Below, piece after piece: positions 9,283-16,827 of a stretch of 38,554 nucleotides of DNA (its first letter is position 1; the number at the start of each line of letters is the position of its first letter). The position numbers and the translations under genes are program-made. Location of the stretch: the NCBI GenBank assembly GCA_028279625.1, contig JANQNM010000090.1, forward strand, positions 1-38,554, in the 5' to 3' direction. Origin of the DNA: Candidatus Nitrosopumilus sp. GTDB taxonomy: Archaea > Thermoproteota > Nitrososphaeria > Nitrososphaerales > Nitrosopumilaceae. The notes under the pieces are model-generated. The model was not told the DNA's origin. It made no database searches and saw only the letters and a list, made by a program, of their open reading frames with translations.

Positions 9283-10227
9283 TTAGTTCACTGTAACACT
9301 GCCAACCATCCAAGGATGTACCATACAGAAGTAATCATAGCTTCCTGCCTCTTCAAAGGTGAACGAATAACTTGCTGCACCCATAACTAGACTGCTATCA
9401 AATACACCAGATGGACCATCAGCTGGGCTACCACCAGTAACTGTATGTGCTGCTGTGTCAGAATTTGTCCATTCGACTGTGTCACCAGCATTGATTGTAA
9501 TGTTTGCTGGAATGTAACACTCGTTGGTTTCTTCACATCCTGGAACTGCAGTACCTGCTGGCATGTCAACGACATGTGTCATTGGACCTGCTGGTTCTTC
9601 CATGGTTTCTTCCATCATAGTTTCTCTCTCTGTGGTTTCTTCCATGGTGATTTCTTCTTCCATAGCTACTTCTTTCTCAGATTCTTCCATCATAGGCTCT
9701 GTTTCAGTAAGGTCTAGGATCTTGTAATCAACTACGAATGTATTGGTGTACATTGTGTGAACTGCTAAAGCATTACCGGAAAATGCCCATTCACCTTTTG
9801 CATTCTCTGGATCAACGAATGTTAATTCAAAGATTGTTTCACCATCTGGGGTCCAAGTTTTTTCTGGGCTTTCATCAGCTCCAATTGGTCCTCTAAGTGT
9901 AACTAGCTGAATATTTTCAGATGCATCATAGAGAAGTGTACCTGAATAGATATTCTCACTTGGTGCTAATAGCACTGCAAGTTGGTGTGATTCATGTCCT
10001 ATACCTGGGTCTTGTACAGATGTGGCTCTCTCCCAACCAGATTTCATTGGTTTTTCAGGAGCTGCCTTTGGTTCATCCATTACTGGCTCAGGTGCTGTAG
10101 ATGTTACAGCTGGAGCTGAAACACTGGGTCCGGCATTTTGAGTTGCATCTCCATATAATGCAAATGCAACTCCTATTGCTACAATTGCGATTGAAAATCC
10201 AATTGCTGCCTTGTCTATACCTGCCAT
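9283..10227 (-). CDS. Membrane-anchored cupredoxin (plastocyanin-like copper protein)
   Basis: 314-residue extracytoplasmic type I copper protein. Residues about 7-27 form one hydrophobic anchor or signal (AAIGFSIAIVAIGVAFALYG). A central domain of about 120 residues (roughly 60-180) is unassigned. Then comes a Glu/Met-rich linker (about 180-215) with repeated MEE motifs. The C-terminal about 95 residues are a cupredoxin: His in AAHTVTGG, and Cys, His and Met in YFCMVHPWMVGS are the copper ligands, with a possible disulfide CEETNEC. Such proteins are expanded in ammonia-oxidising archaea, where copper proteins are thought to carry electrons. A TATA box lies 29 nt upstream of the ATG. Confidence 0.9.
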   Translation of the reverse strand: MAGIDKAAIGFSIAIVAIGVAFALYGDATQNAGPSVSAPAVTSTAPEPVMDEPKAAPEKPMKSGWERATSVQDPGIGHESHQLAVLLAPSENIYSGTLLYDASENIQLVTLRGPIGADESPEKTWTPDGETIFELTFVDPENAKGEWAFSGNALAVHTMYTNTFVVDYKILDLTETEPMMEESEKEVAMEEEITMEETTERETMMEETMEEPAGPMTHVVDMPAGTAVPGCEETNECYIPANITINAGDTVEWTNSDTAAHTVTGGSPADGPSGVFDSSLVMGAASYSFTFEEAGSYDYFCMVHPWMVGSVTVN

Positions 10228-10250
10228 AGTTGATTCTACGGTTTTTGCAT

Positions 10251-10260
10251 CTTAAATAAA
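10251..10260 (-). promoter_or_regulatory. TATA box for the cupredoxin gene
   Basis: On the minus strand the sequence reads TTTATTTAAG, centred about 29 nt before the ATG at 10227; this predicts a leaderless or nearly leaderless mRNA. Confidence 0.55.
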
Positions 10261-10388
10261 CCTAATCTTCATTTTTTCTAAAAATCATAATTTATTCATC
10301 CATGATGAATTCTAAATTCCCTTATTATCAAAAATATACAAAAATCTCAAAAAATTATTGAAAATTTCATATGATCGCTCTAATCGAA

Positions 10389-10406
10389 CATTGACTGTTG
10401 TCAATG
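10389..10406. repeat. Inverted repeat, 7-base arms
   Basis: CATTGAC, TGTT loop, GTCAATG: a perfect stem of seven pairs. It lies in the 3' untranslated side of the 10512-10892 gene and far upstream of the cupredoxin promoter. It may be an operator, an RNA hairpin or part of a small RNA. Confidence 0.55.
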
Positions 10407-10463
10407 ATGTTGGACAATTCTTTCTTTTATCAATCAACCCCATAATAGAATCATAAACGCAAT

Positions 10464-10505
10464 AGAGCTGTCACCAAGTACCTGCCGGTTATGGTCTTAA
10501 GCTCT
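10464..10505 (+). ncRNA. Candidate structured RNA or terminator hairpin
   Basis: Nested complementary arms: AGAGCT (10464-10469) with AGCTCT (10500-10505), ACCA (10473-10476) with TGGT (10492-10495), and ACC (10480-10482) with GGT (10487-10489) around a TGCC loop. On the plus strand TTTT follows directly. It is locally GC-richer than its surroundings. It does not match a tRNA. It may be the end of an unannotated small RNA or a transcript end structure; evidence is structural only. Confidence 0.3.
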
Positions 10506-10511
10506 TTTGCT

Positions 10512-10892
10512 TTAGATATTTTTTGTAGCTAAGTTTTCTTTGGATTTAATTAATTCAAATTCTATTTTTAATTTTCTTTGATGAAATAACTGTTGGATGA
10601 ATTTCATTCTTTTTTCAATAAACTCGTCTTCAATCTTTTTATCAGATGTAAACTGTTCAAACATTTTTTTGTCATCTAATTTGATTTTGATATTATCTTC
10701 ATTTTTTATGATAAAAACTCCAATTCCCCAAAATAACCCAACATTCAAAGCAATGTATTTTGATTGTAAATCACTGACTTTGTCTTTGTACATTTCAACA
10801 TGTTCTCTACTCTGTTCAGCTATGGAATCACCTGTTTGAATCATCCAAGAAATCTTCTTTGCACTTCCATCTGAGTAAAAAACATGGTGCAA
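10512..10892 (-). CDS. Hypothetical protein with one hydrophobic segment
   Basis: 126 residues from a TTG at 10892; an in-frame stop lies just upstream at 10896-10898, so the only later choice is an ATG at residue 17. There is a hydrophobic stretch near residues 47-62 (YIALNVGLFWGIGVFII), possibly one membrane segment, preceded by a charged helical region and followed by a Lys/Glu-rich coiled-coil-like C-terminus. No domain recognised. It is divergent from the 10969 gene. Confidence 0.6.
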   Translation of the reverse strand: MHHVFYSDGSAKKISWMIQTGDSIAEQSREHVEMYKDKVSDLQSKYIALNVGLFWGIGVFIIKNEDNIKIKLDDKKMFEQFTSDKKIEDEFIEKRMKFIQQLFHQRKLKIEFELIKSKENLATKNI

Positions 10893-10968
10893 TTGTCAAC
10901 CAAAAAGGGGTCTTTTGTCTATATATTTTGAATACCTTACTTATGATCATAGATTGAAAGGTGTACTT

Positions 10969-11175
10969 ATGCTTGAGTCACACGCATTCTTCTCAAAGAT
11001 GGTCGATGAACTCGTTGAATTTTCTGAATATGATCCAGAACTAGCTGATGGAATTAAATGGCTAGATGATCAGGCACAGAAAAAAGGTATCACCTTTTAC
11101 GATATGGTTTTTGAAGTGCTATACAAACACGATGTAAATTCTAAAGCAAAAGAATGGCTTAGTACTAGAAACTAA
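10969..11175 (+). CDS. Small acidic hypothetical protein
   Basis: 68 residues from the ATG at 10969, chosen because AAAGGTG lies about six bases upstream as a ribosome binding site and a TATA-like CTATATATTTTG at 10919-10930 precedes it. A longer frame from TTG 10915 would place the start inside that box. The product (SHAFFSKMVDELVEFSEYDP and onward) is acidic and helical with no recognised domain. Its stop overlaps the end of the convergent citrate synthase gene by four bases. Confidence 0.65.
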   Translation: MLESHAFFSKMVDELVEFSEYDPELADGIKWLDDQAQKKGITFYDMVFEVLYKHDVNSKAKEWLSTRN

Positions 11176-12338
11176 TTTTCTCTCAAGTCTAATGTTTTGT
11201 ATTCACAACCTTGTGGTCCGCAATATTTTCCAACATATACTGCCTTTGGTCTATACAAAGCTGGTTTTGGTGCAGCTTCGGCAAATTTCTCTTCTATGAT
11301 ATGTGCTGCCCATCCTGCAACTCTTGAAATGGCAAAAATTGGAGTGTTAAGGTCAACTGGAATCTTTAGCATATAGTAAATTGATGCACTGTACAAATCT
11401 ACATTAGGATAAATGTCTCGTCCTTTCTGTGATTTCATTTCTGAAATTGTAGTCATTTCGACTTTTTCTGTCATGTCAAACCATGGTTCTTTGGTTTTTT
11501 CAGCTAACTTTCTTGATAATTCTTTTAGAACTTGTGCTCTAGGATCATAAGTCTTGTAAACTGCATGTCCCATTCCCATTATTCTTTCACCTTGATTCAT
11601 CTTTTCTTTAATCCATGGTTCAACTTTATCTAAATCTCCAATCTCAAGGAGCATCTTCATCACTTCTGTATTTGCACCTCCGTGAAGTTCTCCACTAAGA
11701 GCCCCTATTGCAGCACTTGAAGCTGAGTACATGTGTGCTCTAGTTGATGCAACTTGTCTTGCAGTAAATGTTGATGCGTTGAAAGTATGGTCTGCATGTA
11801 AAATCAAACAAACATCAAAAATTCTTTCAACTTCTGGATCTGGTTTTTCTCCTGACATCATATAAAGGAAATTTGCTGCATGATTCAGAGATGAATTCGG
11901 ATCTACAATTTCTAATCCATTTCTAATTCTTTGCCAACTTGCAATAATGGTTGGAACTTTTGCAATTAGATTGATTGCTTTATCATAACTTGCTTCTTTG
12001 TTTGCAAACTCTTCATCGTAATATCCTGCTAAAGCAGAAACAAATGCTTGAAGCATATCCATTGGATCAGCATCTTTTCTCCAATTTCCCATGTTTTTTT
12101 GCATTTGTTTTGGAATGTATCTGGCCTCAACCAATTTTGAGTTAAATTCGTCTAATTGTTGTTTAGTTGGTAATTTGTCATATAGCAGCAAATATGCTGT
12201 TTCTTCAAATGTAGAATTTTTTGTAAGATCTAAAATATCATATCCTCTGTAAATCAGCTTGCCTTTTTCCCCATCAATGTTTGAAATCTTGGTATCAGCT
12301 ACCTCAATTCCTCGTAAACCGATGTTTTTGGTCTCCAT
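11172..12338 (-). CDS. gltA: Citrate synthase
   Basis: Condenses acetyl-CoA with oxaloacetate to citrate in the TCA cycle. 388 residues from the ATG at 12338, typical of the short archaeal or Gram-positive-like type. Active-site features: LHGGANTEVMK (first His), MGMGHAVYKTYDPRAQVL (second His and substrate arginine region), and NVDLYSASIYYMLKIP with the catalytic Asp of the Asp-Leu-Tyr motif. The start is chosen over the TTG at 12353 because an AT-rich TATA box at 12362-12372 is centred about 29 nt upstream, giving a leaderless mRNA. A 2-methylcitrate synthase activity cannot be ruled out from sequence. Confidence 0.95.
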   Translation of the reverse strand: METKNIGLRGIEVADTKISNIDGEKGKLIYRGYDILDLTKNSTFEETAYLLLYDKLPTKQQLDEFNSKLVEARYIPKQMQKNMGNWRKDADPMDMLQAFVSALAGYYDEEFANKEASYDKAINLIAKVPTIIASWQRIRNGLEIVDPNSSLNHAANFLYMMSGEKPDPEVERIFDVCLILHADHTFNASTFTARQVASTRAHMYSASSAAIGALSGELHGGANTEVMKMLLEIGDLDKVEPWIKEKMNQGERIMGMGHAVYKTYDPRAQVLKELSRKLAEKTKEPWFDMTEKVEMTTISEMKSQKGRDIYPNVDLYSASIYYMLKIPVDLNTPIFAISRVAGWAAHIIEEKFAEAAPKPALYRPKAVYVGKYCGPQGCEYKTLDLREN

Positions 12339-12361
12339 ACTTGAGCCTAGCAAAATTCTTC

Positions 12362-12372
12362 TATTATATTTT
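12362..12372 (-). promoter_or_regulatory. TATA box for citrate synthase
   Basis: AAAATATAATA on the minus strand, centred 29 nt before the ATG at 12338. It places the shorter start at the expected transcription start. Confidence 0.6.
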
Positions 12373-12432
12373 CGCCAAGATTTTGTCTATGAAGTTTAGT
12401 AATTAGTCTAATATGCCAACTTTCGGTCATAA

Positions 12433-12648
12433 ATGAGAATTTTTAATCAAAAATTAATGAATAGAGAAGAGCGCAAGAATTTGCAAAAACTCGATGATCT
12501 AATTCTTAATGCTTCAGAAAATGAATTAGAAAAAATTCAAGAAATTGATCATCAGACACAACTTGAAGGTGCATCATTATATGATGTCTATATTGATTCT
12601 AGTTCTCTGATTAATCAAAGCATCAAAAAACCATTTAGAGATTCTTGA
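12433..12648 (+). CDS. Small hypothetical protein
   Basis: 71 residues from ATG 12433, or 63 from ATG 12457 (MNREERKNLQKLDDLI). Highly charged and helical, with the segment LDDLILNASENELEKIQEID. No domain recognised. It is divergent from citrate synthase, with 94 bases between the two starts, and ends 47 bases before the DHH gene. Confidence 0.55.
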   Translation: MRIFNQKLMNREERKNLQKLDDLILNASENELEKIQEIDHQTQLEGASLYDVYIDSSSLINQSIKKPFRDS

Positions 12649-12661
12649 CTTTCCATTCTTC

Positions 12662-12669
12662 ATTTAAAT
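12662..12669 (+). promoter_or_regulatory. TATA box for the DHH phosphoesterase gene
   Basis: ATTTAAAT centred about 30 nt before the TTG at 12696. It supports a leaderless TTG start. Confidence 0.55.
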
Positions 12670-12695
12670 GAGGGTTTGTAGATTTCCAAAATATC

Positions 12696-13823
12696 TTGGC
12701 CGTATCTAAAACAAAAAAGACGACTAAAAAAACCACAAAAAAGACCACCAAAAAACCTGCAGTAAAAAAACCTGCAAAAAAGACTGTCAAAAAAACTACT
12801 AAGACAGCAGCCAAAAAAACAACTGCTAAAAAAACAGCAAAACCAAAGAGAACCAAAGTAATTTGTATTTCTCATAAAGAAGATTGTGATGGAATCAGTT
12901 CTGCTGCATTAATTAGACAAGCATTTGGTGGTGATGCCATACTAGTTGATTACCCCGGTCAGATGGAGGCATTGCAACAAGTAGTTTTAGATGAAAAATT
13001 AAAATCATTATACATTTGTGATTTGGGACTCAGCAAAAAAACACAAGATGAATTTTTAGAAATTATGGCTACTTTGAGAAAAAACAAAGTTTCAGTTACC
13101 TATATTGATCATCATGACCTTGATCCTAATGTTGTTAAAGAATTAAAAAAACTCAAAGTCAAAGTCGTACATGATATCAATGAGTGTGCCTCTGTTTTAG
13201 TATACTCTACATTCAAATCAAAACTCAATGATCATGCTTCCTTTATTGCTGCATGTGCTGCAATTACTGACTATATGGAAACTAGGCCAATTGGTGCAAA
13301 ATTACTCCAAATCTATGACCGCCAGTTTGCACTAATTAGCGCCACAGTCTTGACATACAATATTGTTGGCCATCAAAAAGAACCTGATTATCTTTTGTAT
13401 CTTGTAGAAGAATTAGCAGATTCAAAATTCCCACATGAAATCCCAAATACTTTTGAATTTGCACAAATTCAAGTTGGAAAACTAGCTGAAATGATTGCCA
13501 AAGTCAAAAAAGGTATGAAAACCATGAAAAATCTTGGATATATGGAAATTGTTGATGCCGGTGCAAGTGGTGCAGTTAATTTTGTAATGGGATTATCTGG
13601 TAAAGATGTTGGAGTTGCCTACAAAGAAAGAGTTGATCATGGAATCTATGCTGTGTCTGTAAGGGGTTCTAAAGACTGTAAAGTTCACTTGGGAAAAATT
13701 GTTAATGTTTTGGCAACTGACCTTGGTGGCTCTGGTGGTGGCCATGACAAAGCATGTGGTGCAGTAATTCCAAAACCAAAAATAAAAAAATTCATCACAG
13801 AATTAAATAAAAAAATAAAATAA
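12696..13823 (+). CDS. DHH-family phosphoesterase with lysine-rich N-terminal tail
   Basis: Predicted Mn-dependent phosphoesterase of the DHH superfamily (RecJ/NrnA-like nucleases or nucleotide phosphodiesterases), 375 residues. Residues about 4-55 are almost only Lys, Thr, Ala and Pro, in repeated KKTT/KKPA-like units that resemble the C-terminal tails of histone H1. The enzyme follows: HKEDCDGISS at residues 60-69 (first metal motif), the DHH motif at 138-140 (YIDHHD), and a DHHA1-type C-terminal motif GGSGGGHDKACG. The tail could tether the enzyme to DNA or RNA. The start is TTG, supported by a TATA box. Substrate not determinable. Confidence 0.88.
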   Translation: MAVSKTKKTTKKTTKKTTKKPAVKKPAKKTVKKTTKTAAKKTTAKKTAKPKRTKVICISHKEDCDGISSAALIRQAFGGDAILVDYPGQMEALQQVVLDEKLKSLYICDLGLSKKTQDEFLEIMATLRKNKVSVTYIDHHDLDPNVVKELKKLKVKVVHDINECASVLVYSTFKSKLNDHASFIAACAAITDYMETRPIGAKLLQIYDRQFALISATVLTYNIVGHQKEPDYLLYLVEELADSKFPHEIPNTFEFAQIQVGKLAEMIAKVKKGMKTMKNLGYMEIVDAGASGAVNFVMGLSGKDVGVAYKERVDHGIYAVSVRGSKDCKVHLGKIVNVLATDLGGSGGGHDKACGAVIPKPKIKKFITELNKKIK

Positions 13824-14246
13824 TTACTGTAAGAATCTAGGAATCTTTTTTGCAAGATGTGAAATTGATACTCTTCCAGGCCCGGCTACAATTATTGCAA
13901 GAACTGCAGCTAACATAACCAAATCCCATTCCCATCCTCCTTTGGAAACAAAGAAACCATTTTCCCATCTAATGTGAAATATTGCTCCAAGCAAAATCAC
14001 TGCAAAAACTGTGCTCGTAATTCTTGTCAGAACTCCTACTACAAGGAATATTCCTCCAATTAATTCTGCCAGAGCAATTGGCAATTGCATCTCAGGTGGA
14101 ATTCCAATACTAATTAACCACTCTTGCCAACTAGGATCAAATTTCTTCAAACTATGTACAATGAATATCACTCCAATTGAAGCACTAATTCCCCAGTGAG
14201 TAATATCATGCAGGACATTTTCCTTTAGCGAAGCGCTAGTATTCAT
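13824..14246 (-). CDS. DoxX family membrane protein
   Basis: 140 residues from the ATG at 14246, chosen because an AT-rich box on the minus strand (about 14264-14276) lies 25 nt upstream; the longer frame from TTG 14297 would start upstream of that box. Four hydrophobic segments are visible (ISASIGVIFIVHSLKKF, LPIALAELIGGIFLVVGVLTR, STVFAVILLGAIFHIRW, DLVMLAAVLAIIVAGPGR), the DoxX fold. Family members are linked to quinone-coupled thiol or sulfur metabolism and membrane redox complexes, but specific function is unknown. The gene abuts the DHH gene end to end. Confidence 0.85.
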   Translation of the reverse strand: MNTSASLKENVLHDITHWGISASIGVIFIVHSLKKFDPSWQEWLISIGIPPEMQLPIALAELIGGIFLVVGVLTRITSTVFAVILLGAIFHIRWENGFFVSKGGWEWDLVMLAAVLAIIVAGPGRVSISHLAKKIPRFLQ

Positions 14247-14343
14247 GCGTTGAAATTTTTGAAATTTATTAAAAGGCTTTTTCCAAATTAGCCTCAAAAT
14301 TGGAATAATTTTTTAATATTTTCTAGACGTAAATTTTTCAAAA

Positions 14344-15453
14344 TTGAACTTGAAGATACTTGCACCTATTGTTGTAATTGGTGTTGCCCTTGTAGTGCTA
14401 ACTATGGTTCTTCAAGATGATTCTACTGAAGTCACAACGACAACAATGGAACCAGTTTCAATGGATTCTTCTGAATTGAGAATAATGGAAACTGATGGAA
14501 TCAAACACAGTATTCCATTAGATAAGATCAAAGGCGGTGGTCCTCCAAAAGATGGAATTCCCTCAATTGACAATCCTGTTTTTGCAGAAATTTCTGATTC
14601 TCATTTTGTTTCTGATTCCGATACTGTAATTGGATTGGAAATTAACGGAGAAGCAAAAGCTTATCCTCTTTTCATACTTGTTTGGCATGAAATTGTAAAT
14701 GATGAAGTTGGTGGTGTTCCTGTCTCTGTAACTTATTGTCCGCTATGTTATACCAATCAAGTCTTTGAGAGAAAAATTGATGGACAAACTGTAGAATTTG
14801 GAACTTCAGGAAAATTGTACAACAGTAATCTGCTCATGTATGATAGATTAACCGAATCTTATTGGAGTCAGGCACTTGGTGAGGCTGTTAAAGGAGAACT
14901 TACTGGCTACAAACTTGATTTGGTTCCATTTGATGTGATTACATGGGGTGATTGGAAGAAACTCTATCCTGATACTTTGGTATTGACAACTGATACTGGT
15001 CACCTTCGCTCTTATGCTACTGATCCTTATGGAAATTATTACACAGAATCTCGAATAATGTTTCCAGTAGAAAATAAGGATGATAGGATGCATCCTAAAG
15101 AAATCATTCTGGGATTCAATCATAATGATATCTACAAAGCTTACAAACAAAGTGATGTTGAATTAAATATTGTAATTAATGATATAGTTGGGGACACTCC
15201 AATAGTGTTAGTGTCATATTTTTCTGAAAACTCTAGAGCCTTTGATAGAACTGTGAATGAAGACATCTTAGATTTTGAGTTTCGTGATAGTAAAGTAATT
15301 GATGTTAAAACAAATTCTGAATGGAATTATGATGGATTGGCAATATCAGGAACACTTCAAGGAGAACAATTACAAAGATTACCAATGTCTCCTGGGTTCT
15401 GGTTTGAATGGGTTGCATTTCATCCTGAAACTCTAGTTTATGGTGAAACTTGA
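14344..15453 (+). CDS. DUF3179 domain protein, membrane-anchored
   Basis: 369 residues from TTG 14344, with an AT-rich box near 14309-14320 about 30 nt upstream. N-terminal hydrophobic anchor at about residues 4-23 (ILAPIVVIGVALVVLTMVLQ), Thr/Met-rich linker, then an extracytoplasmic DUF3179 domain. Family marks: LVWHEIVNDEVGGVPVSVTY, then CPLC (two cysteines), and FGTSGKLYNSNLLMYDRLTE. The biochemical role of DUF3179 is not established. It shares an overlapping TGATG junction with the next membrane gene, suggesting a two-gene operon. Confidence 0.85.
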   Translation: MNLKILAPIVVIGVALVVLTMVLQDDSTEVTTTTMEPVSMDSSELRIMETDGIKHSIPLDKIKGGGPPKDGIPSIDNPVFAEISDSHFVSDSDTVIGLEINGEAKAYPLFILVWHEIVNDEVGGVPVSVTYCPLCYTNQVFERKIDGQTVEFGTSGKLYNSNLLMYDRLTESYWSQALGEAVKGELTGYKLDLVPFDVITWGDWKKLYPDTLVLTTDTGHLRSYATDPYGNYYTESRIMFPVENKDDRMHPKEIILGFNHNDIYKAYKQSDVELNIVINDIVGDTPIVLVSYFSENSRAFDRTVNEDILDFEFRDSKVIDVKTNSEWNYDGLAISGTLQGEQLQRLPMSPGFWFEWVAFHPETLVYGET

Positions 15454-15938
15454 TGAAACCAATTCAAAAGGCATCCCTTGTTGGTGGAATTACAATTGCT
15501 GTGTATCTTTTTGTTGTTGTTATTACAACTCCTGCATTAGAACCACATGCTGCAATAAGTGCTGCATTTCAGATAAACTCTATTGTAATCATTGGAATGG
15601 GTATTGGAATTGGTTTGCAAGTTTTCTTGTCTGAAAAAAGCAAAATGTTAGGATGTAAACTAGACATCAAGAATAAAACATTTGGTGGAAATTCTGGCAG
15701 TACTGCAGCTACTTCCTTTTTCTCCTTCTTTTCTCTAGTTCCACTCGGTTGTTGTGGTTGGTGGCTCTATGCATTATCATTGCTTCCAAGCGTTGTTGGA
15801 ACTGGAGTTTCTGCCGTACTAATTGAATACAGTCAAGTTTTGGCATATCTGGGATTGGCCATTATCTTTGGATTTGCAGGACTGACTGCATACAAGCTTA
15901 GACGTGAGCAACGATTACAATCACTTAATTCAATTTAA
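15453..15938 (+). CDS. Integral membrane protein with GCCGWW motif
   Basis: 161 residues from ATG 15453, whose A is the last base of the preceding TGA stop (TGATG). About four membrane segments: LVGGITIAVYLFVVVITTP, SIVIIGMGIGIGLQVFL, a third passing through PLGCCGWWLYALSLLPSVVG, and VLAYLGLAIIFGFAGLTAY. The adjacent cysteines GCCGWW inside the third segment suggest metal or redox chemistry. No named family recognised. Coupling with the DUF3179 protein suggests joint function in the membrane. Confidence 0.8.
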   Translation: MKPIQKASLVGGITIAVYLFVVVITTPALEPHAAISAAFQINSIVIIGMGIGIGLQVFLSEKSKMLGCKLDIKNKTFGGNSGSTAATSFFSFFSLVPLGCCGWWLYALSLLPSVVGTGVSAVLIEYSQVLAYLGLAIIFGFAGLTAYKLRREQRLQSLNSI

Positions 15939-16290
15939 TTGAAAATGCCAAGAGTTCTCCCTTGCTTTTACTAAGGAATTTAGCAATTTTAGCCATAAAT
16001 CCATACTTTTTGTCTCTCATTTTTACTGCCTCTTTTGTTCTCTCTTCATCAAGAATTGTAGCAGTTCCTGAATCCCATTCTCCAGTAATACTTCCCTTGA
16101 AAGTACATGTGGCAATTCTCACATTTTGATTATTTCTTAACCGCTTTACTTTTCCTGTTTGATCTCTTGTTACAACTAAAATCAAATCATCTTTAATTAC
16201 AAACCAAACTGGTGTTCTAACTGGTTGTTCGTTTTTTCTGTATGTCTCAAGTGAAATGCATTTTTCTGATTGAATGTCTTTTGGATTCAT
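15925..16290 (-). CDS. PPOX-class F420-dependent oxidoreductase family protein
   Basis: 121-residue split-barrel protein. The pattern RTPVWFVIKDDLILVVTRDQTGKVKRLRNNQNVRIATC is typical of PPOX-class F420-dependent enzymes, including the basic residues that bind the cofactor phosphate. The ATG at 16290 has an AT-rich box about 28 nt upstream on the minus strand. Its 3' end overlaps that of the convergent membrane gene by 14 bases. Substrate unknown. Confidence 0.85.
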   Translation of the reverse strand: MNPKDIQSEKCISLETYRKNEQPVRTPVWFVIKDDLILVVTRDQTGKVKRLRNNQNVRIATCTFKGSITGEWDSGTATILDEERTKEAVKMRDKKYGFMAKIAKFLSKSKGELLAFSIKLN

Positions 16291-16347
16291 GTTTTTTCTA
16301 GTTTTTCATCCTTCAAATAATTTTCTTAATTCATCTATATGATCTGA

Positions 16348-16800
16348 TTATGCAAACTCTACTATTGCATCAATCTCTGTCATTGAATCTAGAGGCAAAC
16401 TAGCAACACCTACTGCAACTCTAGAGTGTTTTCCTTTTTCTCCAAACACATCAAAGAACAAATCTGATGCAGGATTGATAACTTTTGGTTGCATTGTAAA
16501 CTCTGGAACTGAATTTACAAATCCTGATAGTTTTACAATTTTTGTTACTTTTTCAAAATCTCCCAATTCTCTTTTGATTTGAGCTAGTATATTGATTGCA
16601 CATATTTTGGCTGATTTTTGAGCAGTTTCAAGATTCTCATCTGAAACCTTTCCAGTAAATGCTACTTTGCTATCTTGCAGTGGAATTTGGCCAGATATGA
16701 AAAGCAAGTTTCCTGATTTTACTGCTGGTATGTAATTTCCTGCAGGGACTGGTGCTTCTGGAAGAGTAATTCCTAATTCTTTTAGTTTTTCTTCAATCAC
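16348..16800 (-). CDS. RidA/YjgF family protein
   Basis: Predicted imine/enamine deaminase of the RidA family, 150 residues, which clears reactive enamines such as 2-aminoacrylate from PLP enzymes. Visible: SGNLLFISGQIPL, the conserved arginine in KHSRVAVGVASLPL, and a C-terminal TEIDAIVEF with the conserved Glu. It starts at GTG 16800. Length and the EKLKELGITLPEAPVPAGNY start match the longer YjgF subgroup. Neighbour upstream on the same strand is the TrmB regulator, separated by 27 bases, but it probably has its own promoter over that gene's end. Confidence 0.88.
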   Translation of the reverse strand: MIEEKLKELGITLPEAPVPAGNYIPAVKSGNLLFISGQIPLQDSKVAFTGKVSDENLETAQKSAKICAINILAQIKRELGDFEKVTKIVKLSGFVNSVPEFTMQPKVINPASDLFFDVFGEKGKHSRVAVGVASLPLDSMTEIDAIVEFA

Positions 16801-16827
16801 GATAAACGTGCGTACTTTTGGCTGATT

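Larger units (their letters stand above)
10261..10511. other. Intergenic region with two inverted repeats
   Basis: About 250 bases between two minus-strand genes. I see no convincing coding frame, only short ones of under 20 codons. It contains a seven-base-arm hairpin at 10389-10406 and a nested imperfect hairpin at 10464-10505, described separately. The rest is AT-rich with no repeat I can name. Confidence 0.5.

Noticed and set aside
9387-9727. Frames antisense or shifted to the cupredoxin gene, Cys/Phe/Ser-rich
   Set aside because: Caused by repeated GAA/ATG codons of the Glu/Met linker; the cupredoxin has complete copper motifs and a promoter.
10303-10362. 19-residue frame starting ATGATG in the intergenic region
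   Set aside because: No promoter, no ribosome binding site and composition is simply that of AT-rich DNA.
10464-10505. Hairpin considered as a tRNA
   Set aside because: Too short, no T-loop GTTCGA motif or anticodon arm.
12635-12875. Two minus-strand frames giving Phe/Val/Leu-rich products
   Set aside because: They are antisense to the lysine-rich tail of the DHH protein; AAG/AAA/ACA codons read backwards give Phe/Leu/Val/Cys. No start signals.
14226-14238. Inverted repeat TAGCG-AAG-CGCTA
   Set aside because: Lies within early codons of the DoxX gene; five-base arms inside coding sequence are easily chance.
15440-15634. Cys/Trp-rich alternative frame
   Set aside because: Shifted frame of the membrane protein at 15453; no independent start or family match.
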